A stretch of 13,191 nucleotides of DNA from JAKBCQ01 sp021807585 (GTDB lineage Bacteria; Planctomycetota; Planctomycetia; Isosphaerales; Isosphaeraceae), in assembly GCA_027325115.1 (NCBI GenBank), contig DAHWFG010000179.1, positions 1 through 13,191 of the forward strand, read 5' to 3'. Every line of letters starts with the position of its first letter. Positions within the stretch are counted from its first letter, which is position 1. Of this stretch, positions 6,166 to 12,105 are shown piece after piece. The notes beneath the pieces are model-generated. The model did no database searches and was not told where the DNA came from. It worked only from the letters and a program-made list of their open reading frames with translations. The position numbers and the translations under genes were made by a program.

Positions 6166-8232
6166 TCATAAACCGACGGTCGCGTTCGATTCAACGTCTT
6201 CGATCCGCGACGCTCCGGACGTTTCGTCCGCCGAGTCGGTATTCTCGGCCGCGGCCGAGATCGGTTTCGTCTCCCCCCGCGCAGCGGGACGCGGTGGTCG
6301 CGTGACGAGCATCGGAATCTCGAGCCCGTGACGCACCGAATCGACGGTCTGGCCGAAGAGAAGATCGCGAAAAATCCCGTGCCCGTGCGATCCCACCACC
6401 AACAAATCCACAGGTTCCTTGCGCAATTGAGCGATCAATTCCCCGGCGCGATTGGGCCCGTGCAAAAGCGTATACTTGGCGTTGTAACCTTCGTTTTCCA
6501 GCACGCTCACGACCTGATCCAAATACCGCAGGTCGGCGTCGGTTTCGCGATCGGCCGCCAAATCGCCGTAAACCCTCGACATCGGCGTATCGACGACGTG
6601 CAAAAGAATAATCTTCACCCCCGCGGAGGGGGTCGTCATGCTGAGCGCATGACTGAGGATCTCGGCGTCGGCGGGAGAGTGTTCGAGTGCGACCGCGATC
6701 GACCTTGGCGATCTCGGCCGCAGCGCGTCGGTCCAATCGAGCGCCACGCTCGGTTGCGCCGTCCACGCGGGGGATCGCTTAAACATCGGTCTAATCACGA
6801 TGTGCAAGAAAAAACCGGTGATCAATAAAATACACGTATAAAGAACGACCGCCCCGACGCTCGAAATCGGCACGGGGCCGATCGTCGCGCCCCAGGCGCG
6901 CATCGCGTCGACCCAATCCGCCACCGTCCCCAGTACGAGCTTGATGTTGAGCGCGACGATCACCGCCGACGCGGTCCAAGCGAGAAGCTTCACCCATTGA
7001 GGCGAAGCGAAAGTCCCCATGTTCCGCCGGTTCGACGTGAAGTGAATCAGCGGTATCACCGCGAACGGCAACTGCAGACTCAAGACCACCTGGCTCAAAA
7101 CCAACAAGGATTGAGTCGACCCCTCTCCCGTCAGCCCGATTACCAGCATCGCGGGGACGAGAGCGAGAGATCGCGTGATCATACGTCTTAGCCAAGGCGC
7201 GATCGTCAAGCGTAAATGCCCCTCCATGACGATCTGTCCCGCGAGAGTTCCCGTCAGCGTCGAACTTTGCCCCGCGCACAAAAGCGCGACGCCGAACAGC
7301 TTGGGGGCGATCGGGTGGAGGAACGAGGGAAGCAACCGGTGCGCCTCCTCAATGCTCGCCACCGCGATCGATTTGGTATGAAATACCGAGGCGCTCAAGA
7401 TCAAAATCGCCGCGTTGACAAAAAACGCGAGATTGAGCGCGATCGACGAATCAATCAGATTATACTTGCATGCTTGTGCTTTGCGGTCGCGGTCGGCGCC
7501 GATCCGCCGCGATTGAACCAGGGCCGAGTGCAGATATAAGTTATGCGGCATAACCGTTGCGCCCAGGATCCCCGCGGCGACGAGGATCGAACCGCGGGTT
7601 CGGCCGTCGGGATCGACCGGGAAGGAAGGCCGAAAGCCCCCCAACACCGCGGCGACGTCGGGTCGAGCGATAATGACTTGAATAAGAAAACATGCTCCGA
7701 TCGTGGCGACGAGCATGAGGATGAACCCCTCCATCTTGCGCATCCCTAGCCGTTGGATCGCGAGCAAGAGGAAGGTGTCGAGGATCGTGATCAGGCAGCC
7801 CCAGATCATCGGCAAGCCGAAAAGAAGCTTAAGCGCGATGATCGTTCCAAGCACCTCGGCGAGATCGCACGCGACAATCGCGACCTCCGCGAGCACCCAC
7901 AGGACGAAATTCACCCGCGGCGAATATTCCGCGCGACATCCCTGAGCAAGGTCGTGCCCCGTCACCACGCCGAGTCGAGCCGAAAGCGTTTGCAACAGAA
8001 CCGCCATCAAGTTCGAGATCAACAACACCCATAAAAGCGCATATCCAAACCGCGCGCCCCCTTCAAGGTCGGTCGCCCAGTTTCCAGGATCCATGTAACC
8101 GACGCTTACCAGATACGCGGGCCCTAAAAACGCGAGCAATCGCCGGAACGGATTGCGGTGTGAGACCGAAACCGTTCCATGCACCTCGTCGAGCGACTTT
8201 CCCGATCCGTTCGTCGCCGTAACAATCGTCAT
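6166..8232 (-). CDS. mntH: Nramp-family divalent metal transporter fused to a universal stress (UspA) domain
   Basis: The 688-residue product has two parts. Residues about 30-485 are a polytopic Nramp/MntH transporter (roughly 11 hydrophobic segments) with both metal-binding signatures: D-P-G-N in helix 1 (48-51) and M-P-H-N in helix 6 (228-231). These point to proton-coupled uptake of Mn2+ or Fe2+. After a linker, residues about 509-646 form a cytoplasmic Usp domain with V-V-G-S-H-G-H-G (612-619) and the G-x2-G-x9-G spacing of ATP-binding Usp proteins; the last Gly is followed by Gln rather than Ser/Thr. Ordinary MntH is only about 400-450 residues, so the C-terminus is a true added domain. 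The ATG at 8232 has GGAGG four bases upstream; a GTG nine codons earlier (8259) is less likely. Regulation by a metal-responsive repressor is suggested by inverted repeats upstream. The gene symbol rests on family membership only. Confidence 0.9.
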   Translation of the reverse strand: MTIVTATNGSGKSLDEVHGTVSVSHRNPFRRLLAFLGPAYLVSVGYMDPGNWATDLEGGARFGYALLWVLLISNLMAVLLQTLSARLGVVTGHDLAQGCRAEYSPRVNFVLWVLAEVAIVACDLAEVLGTIIALKLLFGLPMIWGCLITILDTFLLLAIQRLGMRKMEGFILMLVATIGACFLIQVIIARPDVAAVLGGFRPSFPVDPDGRTRGSILVAAGILGATVMPHNLYLHSALVQSRRIGADRDRKAQACKYNLIDSSIALNLAFFVNAAILILSASVFHTKSIAVASIEEAHRLLPSFLHPIAPKLFGVALLCAGQSSTLTGTLAGQIVMEGHLRLTIAPWLRRMITRSLALVPAMLVIGLTGEGSTQSLLVLSQVVLSLQLPFAVIPLIHFTSNRRNMGTFASPQWVKLLAWTASAVIVALNIKLVLGTVADWVDAMRAWGATIGPVPISSVGAVVLYTCILLITGFFLHIVIRPMFKRSPAWTAQPSVALDWTDALRPRSPRSIAVALEHSPADAEILSHALSMTTPSAGVKIILLHVVDTPMSRVYGDLAADRETDADLRYLDQVVSVLENEGYNAKYTLLHGPNRAGELIAQLRKEPVDLLVVGSHGHGIFRDLLFGQTVDSVRHGLEIPMLVTRPPRPAARGETKPISAAAENTDSADETSGASRIEDVESNATVGL

Positions 8233-8274
8233 CGATCCTCCATCCCTCCACGGTTCCACCTGACATTTTGTAGT

Positions 8275-8303
8275 ACATTAATCGGTATCCCGGAAAGGCT
8301 CAA
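8275..8303 (-). promoter_or_regulatory. mntH: Candidate promoter of the Nramp-Usp gene
   Basis: On the minus strand TTGAGC (8303-8298), a 17-base spacer and TAATGT (8280-8275) form a plausible housekeeping promoter. The leader would be about 36 bases and ends in the GGAGG ribosome site. Confidence 0.4.
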
Positions 8304-8306
8304 GGC

Positions 8307-8328
8307 GAATTTCTTTTGTAAGGAATTC
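8307..8328. promoter_or_regulatory. Inverted repeat 1 upstream of the Nramp-Usp gene
   Basis: GAATTTCTT (8307-8315) and AAGGAATTC (8320-8328) pair as a 9-bp stem with one G-U and a 4-base loop. It lies just upstream of the candidate -35 of the transporter gene, where a regulator could bind. It could also be an RNA hairpin if transcription starts further upstream. Confidence 0.4.
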
Positions 8329-8333
8329 AAAAA

Positions 8334-8346
8334 TTAGGTGTCCTAA
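8334..8346. promoter_or_regulatory. Inverted repeat 2, DtxR/MntR-like operator candidate
   Basis: TTAGG-TGT-CCTAA is a perfect 5-bp inverted repeat with a 3-base centre. The TTAGG/CCTAA half-sites resemble the outer halves of DtxR/IdeR-type metalloregulator boxes, though the spacing is shorter than the 19-bp consensus. Its place upstream of an Nramp gene makes metal-dependent repression plausible, but this is inference. Confidence 0.45.
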
Positions 8347-8353
8347 AACAAAG

Positions 8354-8367
8354 TTTGGTCGACCAAA
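8354..8367. promoter_or_regulatory. Inverted repeat 3, perfect 14-bp palindrome
   Basis: TTTGGTCGACCAAA is perfectly self-complementary. Its centre lies about 20 bases, close to two helical turns, from the centre of the TTAGG/CCTAA repeat, so the two could be bound on one face of the helix. It lies between the divergent promoters and could control either direction. Confidence 0.45.
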
Positions 8368-8404
8368 AATTTCAATCGGCGCGTGCTTTCGTCGCGTTTG
8401 GGTT

Positions 8405-8410
8405 TATAAT
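8405..8410 (+). promoter_or_regulatory. Candidate -10 element for the first Tyr/Gly-rich gene
   Basis: A perfect TATAAT lies about 80 bases upstream of the ATG at 8491. No good -35 is seen at 16-18 bases upstream, so it may need an activator or be coincidental. Confidence 0.3.
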
Positions 8411-8490
8411 TACCCAGTGAAGGTGTTGTTTTGCACGCGGATCGGTCGGTGAATGGTCGCTTGGAATTCGAACCAACAAGGAGTCGGCCG

Positions 8491-8964
8491 ATGCGGACCT
8501 ACGCATGGATTTTCACGGTTACGATGCTGCTCGGCTCGGCGGCGAGCACGCACGCTCAGGGCATTGCGCTCAATCATGTCGGCAATACGTATTCGAGCTT
8601 CCCGGGCTACGCCGCTCCCAATATGGGAAGCTACTACCTCTATTCGCCGTATTCGCGCTCGGCGGGTTACACGACGAATTACGCTCGCCCCGCGCCGATG
8701 CTTAACTACTCGTACTCGACGGGATACCAATCGGTTGGAACCGCGACAATCAACTACAGAATGCCCGGCGCGGCGTCGTACTCGGCGAACAACGCGGGCT
8801 ATATGTACGGAGCGAACCCTTACTCCGCTCGCGGCTACAGCTACTTGTCGTCGCCGGGTTACGTCGTCTCCTACCCGACGAGCTACGTTTCAGGTTACGG
8901 CTCGGGGCGCGTTCGCTACCCCGCCCCGAAATCGTTTTTCCGGCCCAACTACTACTGGAGATAA
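8491..8964 (+). CDS. Small exported Tyr/Ser/Gly-rich protein
   Basis: The 157-residue protein has a Sec signal peptide (M-R-T-Y start, a hydrophobic core to about 18, likely cleavage after T-H-A near 23). The mature part is low in charge and rich in Tyr, Ser, Gly, Ala and Asn, with recurring Y-S, G-Y and S-Y pairs and a basic, aromatic end (F-F-R-P-N-Y-Y-W-R). No known domain is recognised. Such composition suits an extracellular, surface or matrix protein, but that is inference. AAGGAG seven to eight bases before the ATG and the signal peptide fix the start; an in-frame start 20 codons earlier would bury the signal. It is the first of three small exported genes and diverges from the Nramp-Usp gene across a spacer with three inverted repeats. 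Confidence 0.75.
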   Translation: MRTYAWIFTVTMLLGSAASTHAQGIALNHVGNTYSSFPGYAAPNMGSYYLYSPYSRSAGYTTNYARPAPMLNYSYSTGYQSVGTATINYRMPGAASYSANNAGYMYGANPYSARGYSYLSSPGYVVSYPTSYVSGYGSGRVRYPAPKSFFRPNYYWR

Positions 8965-9045
8965 ACGATTCGGCGCCATTGAAACGCTTCGATCGGTCGA
9001 TGATCCACTGATGAAGATCATCAAGAACACGTCATGGAGTTCTCT

Positions 9046-9372
9046 ATGAGATCAATCCGACCGATCGCGTCATTCACGACAATCGCAACGACCGCGGCGA
9101 TCTGCTTGCTCTGGGCGGGCGGATCGTCCGCGTTCGCCGGCGGGTTCTTCAAACGCCCCCCAGGCTTGGCCGATGCCGCGGATAATCCGCATTATTCCGG
9201 TTTCGCCGCGAGCTTCGGTTACCCTCACACGCTCGGCGACGAGGCCTTTAAAAACACGGGGCCGGCGCGTCTCGAACCGATGCGCGTCGTCCCCCTCTCG
9301 CCCAAACCGGCGCGGCGAATTCAACAAGCGTGGAAGCACCGCTTCTTCGGGAAACGGCGCCGAACCGAATGA
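9046..9372 (+). CDS. Small exported basic protein of unknown function
   Basis: The 108-residue protein has a long N-terminal signal peptide (M-R-S-I-R-P, then a hydrophobic stretch ending S-S-A-F-A near residue 31). A short mature part follows with a Gly/Phe/Pro/Asp-containing middle and a strongly basic C-terminus (K-H-R-F-F-G-K-R-R-R). I recognise no family. ATG 9046 is preferred over the in-frame ATG at 9034 because GGAG lies six bases upstream of it. The gene lies 81 bases after the first Tyr-rich gene and 105 before the second, on the same strand; cotranscription is plausible. Basic end and export suggest contact with an acidic surface or polymer, which is only a guess. Confidence 0.65.
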   Translation: MRSIRPIASFTTIATTAAICLLWAGGSSAFAGGFFKRPPGLADAADNPHYSGFAASFGYPHTLGDEAFKNTGPARLEPMRVVPLSPKPARRIQQAWKHRFFGKRRRTE

Positions 9373-9477
9373 ATCGAGAATTAAACGTAAAAACATATTT
9401 AACTCGCGGGCTGATTTGATTCAACAATTCGATCAATCGACGGCTCGGAGCTACGGCGGACACAAGGGAGCACATCG

Positions 9478-9918
9478 ATGCGTAAGTTCTTGTTCGCGGC
9501 GACGACGACGGCGGTGCTGGCGTGTTTCGCCCCCTCGGCGAAGGCGCAATCCGGTTACGGCGGCGCGTGGGGGGGGGCGAATTACGGCGGGATGTACTCC
9601 GCGCCCGGTAACTTCGGCACGTCGTGGGGTTATCCTTCGATGGGATTTCCGCGCACGTATTCGGTTTATTCGTCTCCATTCGGCGGCGGCTACGGCTATG
9701 GTTACGGTCCATCGGCGGTGATGCCGGGATACGGCGTGGGGCTTTGGCGCCCCGGCTTCGCGACGCCGGGTTATGTTTACAGCGGATCGTATTATGGTAT
9801 GTACCCAATCCGTTACTGGCCGACATGGAACGGCGGCTCGCCGTGGGTGGGGGGATACGGCGGCCCGATCGGAGGCTACGCCCCGGCGCTCGGTCCGGCG
9901 TCGTACTACGGTTGGTGA
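9478..9918 (+). CDS. Small exported Gly/Tyr-rich protein
   Basis: The 146-residue protein has a Sec signal peptide (M-R-K-F-L-F start, likely cleavage after S-A-K-A at about 23). The mature part is glycine-, tyrosine-, proline- and tryptophan-rich (G-G-G-Y-G-Y-G-Y-G-P, G-G-Y-G-G-P-I-G-G-Y) and almost free of charged residues. No catalytic domain is visible. This is the second Gly/Tyr-rich exported protein within 1.5 kb, so the two may share a structural role at the cell surface. AAGGGAG lies seven bases before the ATG. A run of nine G residues (9569-9577) lies in codons 31-34, directly after the signal peptide; adding or losing one base there would destroy the protein. It ends 32 bases from the convergent TPR gene with no hairpin between. 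Confidence 0.75.
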   Translation: MRKFLFAATTTAVLACFAPSAKAQSGYGGAWGGANYGGMYSAPGNFGTSWGYPSMGFPRTYSVYSSPFGGGYGYGYGPSAVMPGYGVGLWRPGFATPGYVYSGSYYGMYPIRYWPTWNGGSPWVGGYGGPIGGYAPALGPASYYGW

Positions 9919-9950
9919 GCGAGAACGGGTGGGCGATACGATTGACTCAT

Positions 9951-11987
9951 TCACCGATCCGTCGCCTTATCGTGCGATTTCTTCACCCGATCGAGCATCC
10001 GATCGACATCATCCCAAAACTCGATCCACGAATTCCGTTCCGATTCGGCAAGCTTGGCGAGTCGGGATCGATCGCGTAAACCTATGAAATCAGGATCAAT
10101 CTTCCATTGGTTTAAGCGTTCAACAATGAGCGACTCGTCCCCCTCGGCGCATCGTTCGGTAAACGCCGCGAGATCGGCGCGGATCCATTTTAAAGCACGA
10201 TTTCTCAACGCTTCGCGACCCGGATCGTCTAGCTTCTGATCGTCAAGGCTCTTTCCGCACCCCGCGAGCGCGGCGGAACACGCGGCGTTATACCGATCGG
10301 AGGATTCGATGAGGTCGGCGAGTGTGGGATCCCGGCGGAACGCGTCGCTGAATAAACGTGTCGCAGCGCAATAATTCTTTTGTCCATAAGAATAATAGGC
10401 GATGTCTCGAGCCTCCTCCGAGTCTTTGGGCGCCTCGAGACCTTGAACGATCCGATCGTAGCGCTCCGCGTTTATCAACCGGCGTTCCAACGAATTGACT
10501 TTTTCTTGGGATTCTTTCAAATCCCATCTGGGCGTCTTTGAACCCAATTGATGAGCGAGTTTATATTCAACCAACGCTTCCTTCAATTGATTCGTCGATT
10601 CGAACGCGGCGCCCAAATTCCAATGGGTCGCGGCGTTATCGGGATCGAGCCTGATCGCCACTTGATATTCTTGAATCGACTCGTCATGGCGATTCGTCTC
10701 GTCGAGCGCAATCGCTAGATGCTCATGAAAGTACGATTCGTTAGGATCGATTTTGATCGCCTCGCGGAATTCTTTAATCGCTTCGTCGTGTTTTCCCAAA
10801 ATCGAATACGCTTGACCGAAATCGAAATGCTGATTAGGGAAATCGGGATCGATTCGCATCGCTTCGCGGAACTGCTCGAGCGCTCGATCCCCCTTTTTTT
10901 CGCGAAGCAACATCTCTCCGAGCACGATGTGCGGGTCGAGATCATCGGGATCGATTTGAATCGCCTCGCCAAGTTTCTCGATCGCCTCGCCGGTTCGATT
11001 GGATTCTCCCAAAAGCTTTCCCAGATTGTAATAGTATCCCGCAATCTGCGGGGAAAGCCGAATCGCCGTCTCATACTCGGCGAGCGCCTCGTCGGTTTTA
11101 TGAGAGTCACTTAATGCATTACCTAAGTAATTATGATAATCCGCGATTTCGGGATCGAGCCGGATCGCCTCGCGAATCGCCGCGACCGCCTCGTCATGTT
11201 TTTGAAGACTATTCAATGCTTGACCGATCACGAAGTGAGCCTCGGCGCAATCGCTCTTGATCTTGAGCGATTCGCGCAACGCGACGATTGATTCCTCAAA
11301 CTGTTGGAGACTATTCAACGCATATCCAAGCGAATAGAAGGCGTCGGCATAATCAGGCTTGATTCTGACAACCTCTCGAAATATAGTAATAGATTCTTCA
11401 AATTTCTCTTGAGTCATAAACGAAAGCCCCAGCGAATAGCGAGCTTCGGCGTGTTCTGGATTCAGCCGAATCGCTTCGCGAAATTCGATGATCGCGTCGT
11501 CGACTCGACCAGATTTCAGTAACGCCAACCCCAGGCTAAAATGATTCGTCTCGTCATTCGGCTCGATCCGAATCGCTTCATGATAGGAAACGATCGCGTC
11601 TTCGAACATATTCAATTCATACAGTGCGACTCCCACTCCGTAATGAGCGCCGGCGTAATCGGGTTTGATCTTGGTCGCCTCGCGAAACTCATTAAGTGCC
11701 TGATCAAATAGTTCTTGATCCATAAGATCATACCCGCGCTCGACAAGCTTCTTCGCCTGTTCCTCTTTGTCGTCTGCGACTTTGTTATTATCTTCGACGA
11801 CCGTCATTCGAACCGCGTCGGCCGCGGCTGCAACCCGATTCTCCGTGTCGCTCGCATGAGAACAATGACAGACGCCAAGGAAAGTGATCGCGCACGCGAC
11901 TCCGCAACAGAGGACGCGAAATGCGTGCGAAACCCGCTCGAACGAATCGCGGACACGACCGATCAATACGCAAACGTAATAAAACAT
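9951..11987 (-). CDS. Exported or membrane-anchored TPR protein with twelve contiguous repeats
   Basis: The 678-residue protein opens with a basic stretch and a hydrophobic, Cys-containing segment (about 24-42) that acts as signal peptide or anchor; L-G-V-C is not a good lipobox. Residues 78-485 are twelve tetratricopeptide repeats of exactly 34 residues without gaps (consensus features: Y/H-x-x-L-G-x-A-L, the E-A-I-x-E-F-R-E-A-I-R-I-D-P end). Such arrays bind partner proteins. The C-terminus (about 565-670) contains Y-N-A-A-C-S-A-A-L-A-G-C-G, a W-I-R-A-D-L motif and a final W-x-x-x-W-D-D-V-D. I associate this tail with planctomycete Ser/Thr kinases that carry TPRs, yet no kinase domain is present here. 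A cleavage-like S-H-A lies near 45. GGAG is eight bases upstream of the ATG. The gene has its own good promoter and converges on the Gly/Tyr-rich gene. Confidence 0.85.
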   Translation of the reverse strand: MFYYVCVLIGRVRDSFERVSHAFRVLCCGVACAITFLGVCHCSHASDTENRVAAAADAVRMTVVEDNNKVADDKEEQAKKLVERGYDLMDQELFDQALNEFREATKIKPDYAGAHYGVGVALYELNMFEDAIVSYHEAIRIEPNDETNHFSLGLALLKSGRVDDAIIEFREAIRLNPEHAEARYSLGLSFMTQEKFEESITIFREVVRIKPDYADAFYSLGYALNSLQQFEESIVALRESLKIKSDCAEAHFVIGQALNSLQKHDEAVAAIREAIRLDPEIADYHNYLGNALSDSHKTDEALAEYETAIRLSPQIAGYYYNLGKLLGESNRTGEAIEKLGEAIQIDPDDLDPHIVLGEMLLREKKGDRALEQFREAMRIDPDFPNQHFDFGQAYSILGKHDEAIKEFREAIKIDPNESYFHEHLAIALDETNRHDESIQEYQVAIRLDPDNAATHWNLGAAFESTNQLKEALVEYKLAHQLGSKTPRWDLKESQEKVNSLERRLINAERYDRIVQGLEAPKDSEEARDIAYYSYGQKNYCAATRLFSDAFRRDPTLADLIESSDRYNAACSAALAGCGKSLDDQKLDDPGREALRNRALKWIRADLAAFTERCAEGDESLIVERLNQWKIDPDFIGLRDRSRLAKLAESERNSWIEFWDDVDRMLDRVKKSHDKATDR
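10533..11756 (-). repeat. Twelve tandem 102-bp TPR-coding units
   Basis: The stretch coding for residues 78-485 of the TPR protein is built of twelve units of 102 bp (34 codons) in one frame with no insertions. The units have diverged in sequence, so this is an old protein-level repeat and not a recent DNA amplification. Confidence 0.85.
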
Positions 11988-12046
11988 GTTCCTAACTCCA
12001 TCTTATGATCGATTTTTAACCGATTCGAGGGGGGAGAGGAACATGC

Positions 12047-12075
12047 TTTATACTGGAATTGATCGATCGAGGCAA
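12047..12075 (-). promoter_or_regulatory. Candidate promoter of the TPR gene
   Basis: On the minus strand TTGCCT (12075-12070), a 17-base spacer and TATAAA (12052-12047) form a good housekeeping promoter. It gives a leader of roughly 50 bases that ends in GGAG before the ATG at 11987. Confidence 0.5.
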
Positions 12076-12105
12076 TCGAAATCCGCCGGGCATTTATCGT
12101 TCTTT

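Noticed and set aside
8233..8490. Manganese riboswitch (yybP-ykoY type) in front of the Nramp gene
   Set aside because: I do not see the conserved paired-loop core of that class, and the predicted leader is only about 36 bases. Protein-bound operators fit better.
10533..11756. Regular 102-bp periodicity considered as a CRISPR-like or satellite DNA repeat
   Set aside because: The periodicity is at the protein level (34-residue TPRs); the DNA units are diverged and lie in one continuous reading frame.
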